A stretch of 35,906 nucleotides of DNA from a virus. The notes beneath the pieces were generated by a model, which worked only from the letters and a program-made list of their open reading frames with translations, was not told the DNA's origin and did not search any database. Position 1 is the first letter of the stretch. Every line of letters starts with the position of its first letter. Where the stretch lies: positions 1-35,906 of IMG/VR virus record IMGVR_UViG_3300035670_000714. One strand, written 5' to 3'. The position numbers and the translations under genes were made by a program. Positions 26,051-35,137 of this stretch are shown here, in pieces.

Positions 26051-26248
26051 ATGAAAAAAAAACATGGATTGATTAATCCGAGCATGATAGCTAACTTATT
26101 GCAAAAAGAGGTGAGAAATTTTCTTGACAAGCAAGACAAAGAAATAGAAAGAATAATTGAAAAAGTTGCCGAATATAATTATGATTTTGATTGGTCAAAT
26201 TACGTTATTGAAGTAGACGCTATAGTAAAGTTAACTAAAAAAGATTAA
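26051..26248 (+). CDS. Small protein, 65 residues, unknown function
   Basis: The protein begins MKKKHGLINPSMIANLLQKE, helical in the first half and with YNYDFDWSNYVIEVD later. It is four bases after the previous stop. Its end is followed at once by the operon terminator. The family is not recognised. Confidence 0.58.
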   Translation: MKKKHGLINPSMIANLLQKEVRNFLDKQDKEIERIIEKVAEYNYDFDWSNYVIEVDAIVKLTKKD

Positions 26249-26250
26249 AA

Positions 26251-26273
26251 AAAGCCGCGATTAAGCGGCCTTT
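26251..26273 (+). terminator. Terminator of the plus-strand small-gene operon
   Basis: GCCGC/GCGGC with A-run before and CCTTT after the stem directly follows the 26051 gene. The T-run is short. Confidence 0.55.
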
Positions 26274-26284
26274 AAGATGAATAT

Positions 26285-26371
26285 ATGTTTATAGTAGCTT
26301 TAACATGCTTTCTTATCGGTTTTTTCTGGGGGATAGCGAACGAAAGAGGCAAGAGCAGAACAAATCTATAA
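26285..26371 (+). CDS. 28-residue membrane peptide
   Basis: ATG 26285 opens MFIVALTCFLIGFFWGIANE and ends with a basic tail (RGKSRTNL). One hydrophobic helix with a C-terminal positive tail is the usual form of tiny phage membrane peptides. It lies beyond the terminator and overlaps the end of the convergent minus-strand gene by six bases. Expression would require read-through. Confidence 0.38.
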   Translation: MFIVALTCFLIGFFWGIANERGKSRTNL

Positions 26372-28342
26372 GCCTTTTGCCATCATTTCTTGGATTTTCT
26401 GCGGACTCATCGGAAGTATTGCCGTTCCCAGGGAATTTACATTGAATCCCTTAGTCGAAAATAAAGCCCTTAGGTTTTTTAGTTTTTCCGGCACTACGCC
26501 TTGGCCTAAAGATTTTAGCATAGCGGCCTGCTCCGGCTTGGGTGTGTACTTAAGAAGCGCCAAATCTTTTGTGATTGCTTGGCTTAAAGCTCTATTAGTT
26601 ATCATCCCTGTTGGGTTACTGGCTCCTAGGGTTCCGGCTGAAACTCCCATTAACTTCTTAAAATCTATGCCAAGGTCGATATCTTCATCGGCCTTATTTA
26701 TTTTTCCTTCGGTGTTCTCTCCCTCTCTAACTCCGGATGCTGCTAAGCCTTTAATTATATTTTGCAAAAGTATTTTTTCAGCTGTGTTTAATTGAATTGA
26801 ATCTTTAGCGCCTTTTACCATGCTTCCGATTGTTTTTTTGCCTGCTATAATTTCAATTAGATTCCTGTATGCCTGCGGGCTGGACATGACATTAGCCATT
26901 AAAGCCGGTATGGCCAAGGCCGGATTAAGAGAGCCTACACCCAAAGCCGTAGCGGTTCCTCTTACTATGGCGCTAACTCTTGATTTAGTGGTGTTAGGGA
27001 TAAGTTCCATTAATGACATAGCATCTTTAATGGTTCTGGCTTCGTCCAGAATGTCTATGCCAAGCTTTCTTGCGGCGTTCATCATGTCCGCTCTTTCTTT
27101 TCCTTTATTTAAGTTATAAACATTTGACAAGAAGCTTTCAGCTCCTTTTTTGACTTCATCGTATTTGTCGATTATCGGAGAAAGAGCTTTTTTTGTTTCA
27201 TAATAATCCCTATACATTTCATTTGCGTCATTGACTTCCGGCAAAGCTTCATCAATAAAGTCTCTTGATTTACCAACCAAATCATAGCCTATCGCTTGCA
27301 AGGTTTTGTTTCTTTCAACTACGGCTGTATCGAAAAATTTATTAAATGCTTTATCAACATCCATAAGCTCGTCAACACTCATGTCTCTAATATTCATCTT
27401 ATCAACAAGCTCTTGCAATGCCTCAATTTCTTGCTCTTTAAATGGAGACGTTCTTGTTGTTGGTCTAACTGCATAATCGACTACATTACCGGCCTTATCT
27501 TTAACGGCTTCAATAGCAAGATTGTATTTACTAACTGTTTCGCTTACTTTAGGAATTTTATTATACAAGTTGTATTTTTTATTTGGATTTGCAATTTTGC
27601 TCTTTTCTACGGCCTCATCAAAAGCGGTTCTAGCCTTGGTCTTCATGTCAACCAAATTCTTAGATATGTCTTCGGCCAGAGGCCTAAATGGCTGTTGCGG
27701 ATTATTGGTTATCATCTGTTTAACCTTTTCAGCTTTTTCCGGGTTCGCTTTCATAAGATTATACCAGCGGCTTATTCTTCCGCGTTCCACGCCCGTCATG
27801 GTTTCTCCTACATTACTCAAGGTCTTTTCAATCATTTCTTCTGACGGTTTTAGAGATTTAAAGCCGCTCTTAACTTTTGAAGCCATTTCTTTAACCGGTT
27901 CAAAAACAGGCTTTAAAGCTCTGGCAAATTCGTCAAACGGAATTAAGGACGTGCCGACATCTATGGTTTCCCAAACAGATTCAGATGTTGTGGGGAAAGC
28001 GTTCATCGTTCCAAACGGCGTCTTTACATCCTCAAATCCTGTTTTACCTCCCGGCACTAATGACTGAACTCCTTTGGTTAGGCCTACAACCGGCCTCATT
28101 AAACCTCTGGCTACTGGATTCACAAAGTTTTCCGCTCCAAATTTCAAGGCTGATCCGCTGGCATCAGCGAATTTATTAAAGAATCCTTTGCTTTCTTTGG
28201 GTTTGCCTCCTGTTATGGCGGATTGCCTCAAGTTTCTAATTCTATCCTCCGGTGACGATAAGTTGCCTCCGGTGCTTTGAGGCTGTCCGCCAATGTTGTA
28301 TTTCGCTTTTAGCTCGTTAATTTGTTGTGGTGTTAGTGCCAT
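26366..28342 (-). CDS. Internal virion (ejection) protein, 658 residues
   Basis: The protein begins MALTPQQINELKAKYNIGGQ and is largely helical, with long amphipathic helices over about residues 150-480 and small hydrophobic patches. It is the last gene of the minus-strand tail block, after another large helical protein. Podoviruses encode large helical internal proteins here that are ejected into the cell envelope with the DNA. No enzymatic domain is visible. It ends beside the convergent plus-strand operon. Confidence 0.62.
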   Translation of the reverse strand: MALTPQQINELKAKYNIGGQPQSTGGNLSSPEDRIRNLRQSAITGGKPKESKGFFNKFADASGSALKFGAENFVNPVARGLMRPVVGLTKGVQSLVPGGKTGFEDVKTPFGTMNAFPTTSESVWETIDVGTSLIPFDEFARALKPVFEPVKEMASKVKSGFKSLKPSEEMIEKTLSNVGETMTGVERGRISRWYNLMKANPEKAEKVKQMITNNPQQPFRPLAEDISKNLVDMKTKARTAFDEAVEKSKIANPNKKYNLYNKIPKVSETVSKYNLAIEAVKDKAGNVVDYAVRPTTRTSPFKEQEIEALQELVDKMNIRDMSVDELMDVDKAFNKFFDTAVVERNKTLQAIGYDLVGKSRDFIDEALPEVNDANEMYRDYYETKKALSPIIDKYDEVKKGAESFLSNVYNLNKGKERADMMNAARKLGIDILDEARTIKDAMSLMELIPNTTKSRVSAIVRGTATALGVGSLNPALAIPALMANVMSSPQAYRNLIEIIAGKKTIGSMVKGAKDSIQLNTAEKILLQNIIKGLAASGVREGENTEGKINKADEDIDLGIDFKKLMGVSAGTLGASNPTGMITNRALSQAITKDLALLKYTPKPEQAAMLKSLGQGVVPEKLKNLRALFSTKGFNVNSLGTAILPMSPQKIQEMMAKGL

Positions 28343-28346
28343 ATAG

Positions 28347-31163
28347 TTAGGCTTTTATGTTATATCGAGCCAATGCTAAGGCTCGTTCGTTTTTAAACCT
28401 GTTTTTAACTGAATTTTTAACGCTATCAGTCGAGCTTCTGAACCTTTCTCCGTTAGCCCATCTTTCATTGTATATTTGAACAATTAGTTCCGGCTCGCTC
28501 GGTTCTCTTTTGAGAATTTTCCTTGCGTCTTGATATGCTTTTTCGACTACGTTAGTATTTGCTCCATGCTGGACTGCCGTAGACCATATAACGTCTTTTA
28601 ATGTCTCGCTAAACTTGTCTACCGGTATATTGGCCTTTGCCAGCTTGTTAATTTGCGGCTGGAAATGCGTTGAATTTATGAAATTCTTTTGTTCAGCTTT
28701 AAATTTATCAGGATTCTTTTCAGCTACGTCCTTCCATTTTTTATCAAATTCCTTAGTTCCTGGGGTTAGCCCTTCGAAATCCTTAGAAAACGATGATTTA
28801 CTTATAAACCTTGACGCGTTTCCGCCTATAAGCTGATAAGCGCCATAAGAATATCCGCCAACTTTGTCATAGCCTATGGCTCCCGGATCGCCCGCGCTTT
28901 CGAATTTCTCGCTTAGGCTTCCAAGGCCGTTTAAAGACTTGCCCAGGTCTTGCTTAAAATTTGGCTGTATTCCTAGACTTGATTCAATCTTGGCTCTGTT
29001 TTCATCATTCAGCTTAGTCATTGGATAATCATTAGATGATTCTTCCGAAACGCTTTTATTATTAGAATTTGATGGTCTTTTTATGCCCAAAGTATAATCC
29101 ATTAAAGATGAATCAAGAATTTGCAATATGTCTTCATCTGAGAAGTTCGGATTATCCGTGATAAGTGCTTCTATTGCTTTTCTATTGTTTGGATATTGCG
29201 CGTAATATTCGTCTACTGTTTTAGGAAACTTGAAAGAGCTTTTAAATATTTCATCAACCGTTTTTAAAGTTCCAATCTGATCCGGATTATATTCTCCATA
29301 TTGGTTTAGCAGGTAAGAAGTATTTAATTTAATATAATCATTCACCATTTTTCTTTGAGTTTCTATTGCGGCTTTTATCTCTTTTCGCTTAAGCAAGGGT
29401 TGTATTCCCAATGAGCCAACAGCCATTGTGTTAGCCCAAAATCCATCTCTTGTTGGATTAGGCAGCATTGATTCAAGTATCTGCATATCCGGGCCGGTTA
29501 TCGCTCCCAACTCATAAAAAGTTTTTAGATTCATTTTTAGATTCTCGTAAGCATTATTAATCTCTCCCCTGTCTTCGCCGGAAAAATACGACAAACCATT
29601 ATCGTCAAATAACTTTTCGTAATTATCCAAAGCCGCTAATACTTCTTTGGTGCTTATTTGAGCCTTATATACTTTATTATTTGCTATTTCATTGTCTATG
29701 CTTCTAGCCTGCTTATCGTCTATGTAAGTATATTCGCCATTGTTTGCGTTTTGCTGATTTCCCATAGATAATTGTTTTTCCAGCAATTCCATTTGCCTCA
29801 TTTGGTCTTCGCTTATAAACTTCTGATAATCCAGATTATATTTGGCTTCGGCTATGCCTCTTTGAAATTCATTGTCCTTTAGAAGTTCCTCGAATTTCAT
29901 CTTGTCCAAACTCATGCCAAATTCCCTAAAGGCCTGATCCGCCACTCTCTTCTTTTCATCAAGCGTTGCCGCTCCCATAAACTCGCCTGTTAGCCCTGCG
30001 ACATCTATCATATTCTTTAATTGGTCTTGTTCTGCTTTGTATGTCGGCTGGCCTCTAAATGTGCCAGTAATGTCTGACAAAAGTTTCTCTGTGTCCAAGT
30101 TAAATTGCTTTTCCTTAATCTCAAGCAATCTGTCTTCCCTGTCCATTTCGGTAAACGCTTGCAATTTATCCAATTCGAACTTCTCTTGCTCTCTGGCTGA
30201 TTCAAGCAAGGCAAGCTGTCTTTCTTGTTCGGCTTCGGCCATCTTATTAAGTTCTACCAACTGGTTAGCTTTTGCGTCTTGGACTTCAAGCAAGGCGTTA
30301 AACTTTTCATTTAGCAAAGAAAATTGTTTGTCTGTGGCTGCCGCCTCTGCCTGGGATATAAGATCCATTTCTTGAGCGTCTAAGGCCGCCATCCTTGATA
30401 TTCCTGCGCTTTCTTCCTCGGTCAACAATTGAGCCTGATAATCAGAGGCATATCTTGCCCTACCGGATAAAAATCCTCTTACTCTCATGCCTGAAAGCAT
30501 GGCATTATTAATTTGGTCTTGCTGGTTCTTTCTTACGGCGTAGCTTTGTTTTATGCTCTCTATCATTGATTTATTTCTGGCATCTAGATTTTTTCCGTAC
30601 TCATCCAAGGCTCTGGACTTCTCTTCCAGAATTGCAATTTTAGCGTCGGATATATCTTTGACTTGCTGCTGTGCAGAAGAAAACAAATTGTTCTCAATAT
30701 TGGCGTCAATCTCAGTTGACATTTTAAAGCCTTGCTCTCTTAATTTGCTTATACTGTCCTTGTCGTTCATGTCCACGGCAACATCTTGACCGTCTTTTTG
30801 GAACACTAAATTAACCGCTTCTTTTTTTTCCGTAGCGTTGGTTTCGGCTTTGGGTTGCTCTCCGATTACAGGGCTTTCGGCTGTTTTACTTCCCTCGTAT
30901 ATCTTAACTTCGGGCGTGGCTCCGGACGCCATCATATTTTGAGCTGCTTGGCTTCCTTGAACAGCTTCAACTCTTTGGCCTGCTCCTGTTTGGAATGTAG
31001 CCTTGCCGGTGGTCGGAGAACTGGTTTCAAGCTGATAACCTTTAGAAAAAAGCTCTTTTTCTCCGCTGCTTCCGGTTATAACGGCCTGCCTATCGCCTGT
31101 TTCCTGATTAATAAGCGTTGCTTTAGTCTCCTCTGCCGGTGTTATGTTATTGGTTGTAGCCAT
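28347..31163 (-). CDS. Internal virion protein with C-terminal lysozyme-like domain
   Basis: The 938-residue protein has a Thr/Ser-rich N-terminus, a very long coiled coil over about residues 135-480, a helical middle and a C-terminal domain at 749-938. That domain begins SLSEKFESAGDPGAIGYDKV, followed by GGYSYGAYQL and later WSTAVQHGA and YNERW, a pattern I associate with phage-linked peptidoglycan hydrolases; E755 is the candidate acid. It would open a path through the wall during DNA entry, as gp16 does in T7. The leader is AAAAATATGG. Confidence 0.72.
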   Translation of the reverse strand: MATTNNITPAEETKATLINQETGDRQAVITGSSGEKELFSKGYQLETSSPTTGKATFQTGAGQRVEAVQGSQAAQNMMASGATPEVKIYEGSKTAESPVIGEQPKAETNATEKKEAVNLVFQKDGQDVAVDMNDKDSISKLREQGFKMSTEIDANIENNLFSSAQQQVKDISDAKIAILEEKSRALDEYGKNLDARNKSMIESIKQSYAVRKNQQDQINNAMLSGMRVRGFLSGRARYASDYQAQLLTEEESAGISRMAALDAQEMDLISQAEAAATDKQFSLLNEKFNALLEVQDAKANQLVELNKMAEAEQERQLALLESAREQEKFELDKLQAFTEMDREDRLLEIKEKQFNLDTEKLLSDITGTFRGQPTYKAEQDQLKNMIDVAGLTGEFMGAATLDEKKRVADQAFREFGMSLDKMKFEELLKDNEFQRGIAEAKYNLDYQKFISEDQMRQMELLEKQLSMGNQQNANNGEYTYIDDKQARSIDNEIANNKVYKAQISTKEVLAALDNYEKLFDDNGLSYFSGEDRGEINNAYENLKMNLKTFYELGAITGPDMQILESMLPNPTRDGFWANTMAVGSLGIQPLLKRKEIKAAIETQRKMVNDYIKLNTSYLLNQYGEYNPDQIGTLKTVDEIFKSSFKFPKTVDEYYAQYPNNRKAIEALITDNPNFSDEDILQILDSSLMDYTLGIKRPSNSNNKSVSEESSNDYPMTKLNDENRAKIESSLGIQPNFKQDLGKSLNGLGSLSEKFESAGDPGAIGYDKVGGYSYGAYQLIGGNASRFISKSSFSKDFEGLTPGTKEFDKKWKDVAEKNPDKFKAEQKNFINSTHFQPQINKLAKANIPVDKFSETLKDVIWSTAVQHGANTNVVEKAYQDARKILKREPSEPELIVQIYNERWANGERFRSSTDSVKNSVKNRFKNERALALARYNIKA

Positions 31164-31172
31164 ATTTTTATG

Positions 31173-31364
31173 TTAAATTTTAAACGGTTTTCCGGTCAAT
31201 TGGCTTAATTTGGTTAGGTTTTCCTTTGTCTTTTCCCTTGCCATCTTTGAGCTTATCATCACATCATTTCCGCTTAACATCGGATTAACATCGGTTAAAG
31301 ATTTTGATTCTAGGGATGGAAAACTAAATTGATTATGCAAATTTAAGTCTTTGGCTTTTGTCAT
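31173..31364 (-). CDS. Small virion-cluster protein, 63 residues
   Basis: The protein begins MTKAKDLNLHNQFSFPSLES and has two halves: a polar first part and a basic helical second part (MAREKTKENLTKLSQLTGKP). It sits between fibre and internal protein with seven to nine bases on either side. No family is recognised. It may be an assembly or peptide linker. Confidence 0.58.
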   Translation of the reverse strand: MTKAKDLNLHNQFSFPSLESKSLTDVNPMLSGNDVMISSKMAREKTKENLTKLSQLTGKPFKI

Positions 31365-31370
31365 ATATTT

Positions 31371-33329
31371 TTAAATAAAATACAAATTTTCGGCCACTAA
31401 ATAATGATTTGTGTCTGTGCTTCCGGCCGTTCCGCCAGTTCCTCCGGTTCCTAGATTGTCGCCTCCGCCTCCGGCTCCGCCCGCTCCCTCTGATTTGGTT
31501 CCGTTGGTTCCGTTTGAGCCGTTACCCAAAGCGTTTCCACCATTTCCTCCTGCTTTTCCGCTATAAGAATAAGAGCCGCCACCTTGTCCGCCTCCGCCTC
31601 CGGCATCGCTTGATGATACTGTACCGCCTCTTCCGCCGTTACCTCCGGCTCCGCCGATAGCAGTCATGGCTCCGGAATTAGTCGTTAAAGTGTTATATAA
31701 GATCAAAGCCATTCCAGCGGCTCCACCGCCGCCTCCACCGCCGCCTCCACCTTCTCCGGAGGCTTGAGTCGCGCCAGTCGATCCGGTATTGCCGTTAAGA
31801 TTAATCGATCCGGTGGCTCCGAAATTGAAAGCTCCGGCGCATTCTATAATCAAAGCGCCTCCTCCTGCTCCTCCTGCTCCTCCCGCAGCTCCGCCAGTCT
31901 CTCCGGCTCCTCCAGTTCCTCCTCCGGAACCGCAACCAACAACTAAGTACCGTGCATAAAGTCTTTTTTGATCCGGCGTCACATATTTTTCAGTATAGGT
32001 TAATATGTTTGTGGATGATCCGCCAGTTCCGCCAGTTCCTCCGGAACCGGCTGCTCCAACCGTTCCGTAATTATTCGTGGCCGATCCGAATATGCCAAAT
32101 CCGCTAACTCCCGCGTTAGCTCCACATCCCGATAGATTAATAGTTCCGTCTATAGTAACATTTCCAGAACATCTCAAAATTAGAAGCGTGCCGCTGCTTG
32201 CCTTGTTTGTGAGCCCTAAAGTAGCTCCTGCCGCTATATTGATTGATGTATAGTTTTTTACCAAAATGTTGGCTGTGGCAGCGTCTAGATTTGTCGTTCC
32301 GCTTGGCACGCTTAAAGCTCCGTCCGCTCCGCTTCCGCCAAATTTAAGCTTGCTCGCTCTTATTATATTTCCGGTCCCTGTCGTGTCATTATTCGTAACG
32401 AATTTATTTGAATTGCTTGGAGTGCCTGAAGTTCCGGTCAAAGCGTCTTGCTGGTCTTCTGTTAACTGCTGGTCGAATCCAGGGCAAAAATATAGCTCTG
32501 TCGCCGATTTGGCTATGCCTATTGATACTTCAACAGTTCCGGCTGATGTGGATATGGCTCCGGCTGTATCAGACAAGAATTGTTTATCTCCGATTGTTAG
32601 ACCGCTTTGGTTCGAATCAAGGCCTTCGACTAAAACACCGCCACTTATAGCATTGCCATCCGTTCCGGCTCCCTGAGCTATGCCTAGTTTCACATTCTCA
32701 CATGTGGCCGCTGTTGAAGCGTCCGCAAGCTTCCATTCATTATCCGTTAAATCAAAATATACGATATTACCGGCCGCCACGGTTTCGCCTGCGTTACCGG
32801 CTACTGTTACCCTGTCGATGTTCGCGGTTCCGCCTAAAGCCAAATCATCAACATATTTCTTTGTGGCAAATTGAGTGTCATCGGTAGGTGATGAATATGC
32901 GGACATTTTGGGAATATTCGGGTCCGTAAATGTCCATACTCCGCTTATGGTTTCGTCGTTATCTTTGCCTGATATTTTGTTATAAAAAGGCGCTGAATTA
33001 GAAACTACGGCGATGGTTCCGCCCGCATGAGCCTGTCTTAGCCCAGTATCTTGATCATAAGGAGAATATGGTTTTAATCCTCTGGTTACGCCTGTTATCG
33101 TAGCCGTTCCGCTTCCGTTTTGGGTAATGCCGGTAAAGCTGATATTTTCCTCGCGACTAGTTCCCGGCTCCAAAGTCATATAGCCGATTGTGCCAAAATT
33201 TGACATTGTTACATTCGTTCCATCGACAAATTGCATCGAAGTAAACGTAATTGAGGTATCAGTTGCCGTTACGCCGCTTCCTGATAGTTTAAGTTTTTGG
33301 ATTTGAACATATTGAAATGTATCCGCCAT
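31371..33329 (-). CDS. Tail fibre with glycine-rich receptor-binding region
   Basis: The 652-residue protein begins MADTFQYVQIQKLKLSGSGV. The first 130 residues look like a virion-attachment domain, with SPTDDTQFATKKYVDDLA (about 145-165) typical of fibre repeats. Residues about 190-370 are beta-rich. The region from about 400 to 640 is dominated by GGxGG runs, including a stretch of ten Gly near residue 525. Such glycine sandwiches form polyglycine II helices in adhesins like phage S16 gp38. It would bind the host surface. The gene follows the nozzle gene with the leader AAAAATATGG. Confidence 0.8.
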   Translation of the reverse strand: MADTFQYVQIQKLKLSGSGVTATDTSITFTSMQFVDGTNVTMSNFGTIGYMTLEPGTSREENISFTGITQNGSGTATITGVTRGLKPYSPYDQDTGLRQAHAGGTIAVVSNSAPFYNKISGKDNDETISGVWTFTDPNIPKMSAYSSPTDDTQFATKKYVDDLALGGTANIDRVTVAGNAGETVAAGNIVYFDLTDNEWKLADASTAATCENVKLGIAQGAGTDGNAISGGVLVEGLDSNQSGLTIGDKQFLSDTAGAISTSAGTVEVSIGIAKSATELYFCPGFDQQLTEDQQDALTGTSGTPSNSNKFVTNNDTTGTGNIIRASKLKFGGSGADGALSVPSGTTNLDAATANILVKNYTSINIAAGATLGLTNKASSGTLLILRCSGNVTIDGTINLSGCGANAGVSGFGIFGSATNNYGTVGAAGSGGTGGTGGSSTNILTYTEKYVTPDQKRLYARYLVVGCGSGGGTGGAGETGGAAGGAGGAGGGALIIECAGAFNFGATGSINLNGNTGSTGATQASGEGGGGGGGGGGAAGMALILYNTLTTNSGAMTAIGGAGGNGGRGGTVSSSDAGGGGGQGGGSYSYSGKAGGNGGNALGNGSNGTNGTKSEGAGGAGGGGDNLGTGGTGGTAGSTDTNHYLVAENLYFI

Positions 33330-33340
33330 ATTTTTGTATA

Positions 33341-35137
33341 TTATTTTTTAATGCTTATTGGCTCCGCGCTGCTCTTTGTCACCGGTGCGCCAAAGGCCAA
33401 TATTTCCCATTGGCCGTCTATCTGATTGCTTTCATACACTACCTGAATTTCATGAAAATCAGTCTTAATCATAGTATCTATCTGCCTGAATTTGGACAAG
33501 CTATTTGGCGCTTCGGTATTGCTTCCTATCGGTTCGCTTCCAAGCTTATTTTTTCCTAGGCTGTTATCGGCCTTAGTCTGGAATAATATGCTGCTGTCGC
33601 TTCCGTCTATTTCTTTTTCTATCGCAGTTAATGAGCCGTCTAGCTCGTAATTAATTGTTAGAGTTAATATGGTATTGGATGATATTTTGCCCTCGCTATA
33701 GAACTCATTAAACTGCTTTAAATTAACTCTGTCTCCAAAATTTTGATAACTGAATTTGACAACAGCATCTATCGCCTTGCCGTTGTCATTAGTGCCGTTA
33801 AATAGCCTGTATGTTTCTGGGACTGCGCTGCTATGGCCGTATAATTCGCCATCTATTATGGCAAATTTGCTTATAGGCAAAAGTAAAGGTGCTTCCCAAA
33901 ATCCTTTTTCAATATTGTAGACATAGACAAGGCTTTCATTCGGAAAAGAGATATATAAATTATTTCTATGATATTTAATGTCTACATTCGTCAAGTCTAG
34001 GCTGTTGAAATCTGGTTTTATGGAATCCGATATCGGCCTAGACTGAGGAGTGTCAAAGTTTTCAAGCCTTCCAAGTATGTCTAAAGTCGGCTCTTTGGAT
34101 ATGTAAACTATGTTATTCTTCATCTTTGTTATGGCTCCCTGGCTGTAAGCTGCTTCCTGTGCCGTGGTTTTAAGCCTGATAACTGATAATAATTCGTTTA
34201 GATTATCACTGCTTAAAGCAAAGTTACTTATATACCACTGGTCGTTTCCGGCCGATATATACATATTTTCTTCTTGCTCTATGAAGCCTGTCGGTGAGCC
34301 ATCCAAGGTCAAAAGCATTCCCTCTCCCGGCACTCTGGGAGAACTATAAGTGAAATCGGTAAAGTCCGTATTCTTACTGACAAATATTTCATTGTTAATG
34401 GTTGAGCCTATCCAAACTTGATTTTTAAGCACTCTTATTAAGTCGTTCGAAAATAAGGTAGCGTCACTTCCTGGCTTGTTTGCAAAGGTAGTTACTGACT
34501 GAACAGCCAACGATCCGCTGGCTTCCGCGCTAGGGTTCGGTGTTACGCCTGTTAATGTATTGGTTGTCTCGCCTCCGGTATATGTATATTCAGTGCCGTT
34601 AATCATTATTTTTTTATCGTAAGTCATTGCGGATCCGCCAGGATTCAATAAGAACCTTTTTTCCGCCCATGTGGATGATGTATCTAAGAGCTGAATAGTG
34701 TTTGCTGTGGTCGTGCCTATTTTGGCGATACCTCCACCCCAAGCGTAAATGTTAGAATCTCCGTTTACAAATAAAAGAATGTCTTTATTTTCGTTTGTAT
34801 CCCACCAATAAGCATAGTTGAAATTAACGTCTGTCCAGCCGCTTTTAACCCTAACCCAAGCCGATGTAAGCTCATCATAAACCTCTAATTCGTCATCATA
34901 ACTTCTTAAATGCCTTGATTCTCCGGTGTTAGTCTGCCAGTCGAAAGCGCTCTCTATCGGCGTTAAAGCCGCGTTTGCCACCCCAAAAATAGTATAGCCT
35001 TCTCTTATTTTTATGTTCTCCCCATCAGTAGATAGGACGTTTTGGCTTCCGGAAATCAAATATCCGTCTCCTAGCTTGCTTTCATCCGTCTTGGTTCTAT
35101 ATCCTTTGAATTGTTGTGTTATCGCAAAGTTTTTCAT
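33341..35137 (-). CDS. Tail nozzle / beta-propeller tail protein
   Basis: The 598-residue protein begins MKNFAITQQFKGYRTKTDES and is beta-rich throughout, with recurring aromatic blocks (AYWWDTNENKDILLFVNGD, IYAWGGGIAK, NLYISFPNESLVYVYN). This repeat-like pattern recalls the propeller of podoviral nozzle proteins (T7 gp12, P22 gp10). It lies after the connector-like gene (four-base overlap) and before the fibre. It should form the tail tube tip through which DNA leaves. Fold assignment is inferred. Confidence 0.7.
   Translation of the reverse strand: MKNFAITQQFKGYRTKTDESKLGDGYLISGSQNVLSTDGENIKIREGYTIFGVANAALTPIESAFDWQTNTGESRHLRSYDDELEVYDELTSAWVRVKSGWTDVNFNYAYWWDTNENKDILLFVNGDSNIYAWGGGIAKIGTTTANTIQLLDTSSTWAEKRFLLNPGGSAMTYDKKIMINGTEYTYTGGETTNTLTGVTPNPSAEASGSLAVQSVTTFANKPGSDATLFSNDLIRVLKNQVWIGSTINNEIFVSKNTDFTDFTYSSPRVPGEGMLLTLDGSPTGFIEQEENMYISAGNDQWYISNFALSSDNLNELLSVIRLKTTAQEAAYSQGAITKMKNNIVYISKEPTLDILGRLENFDTPQSRPISDSIKPDFNSLDLTNVDIKYHRNNLYISFPNESLVYVYNIEKGFWEAPLLLPISKFAIIDGELYGHSSAVPETYRLFNGTNDNGKAIDAVVKFSYQNFGDRVNLKQFNEFYSEGKISSNTILTLTINYELDGSLTAIEKEIDGSDSSILFQTKADNSLGKNKLGSEPIGSNTEAPNSLSKFRQIDTMIKTDFHEIQVVYESNQIDGQWEILAFGAPVTKSSAEPISIKK

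Noticed and set aside
27296-28067. Long plus-strand frames opposite the ejection protein
   Set aside because: They are antisense shadows of a large minus-strand gene, with atypical Leu/Phe/Ser-rich composition and no ribosome sites.
31409-31946. Arg/Leu-rich plus-strand frames opposite the fibre gene
   Set aside because: Their composition is the direct complement of Gly codon runs on the minus strand.
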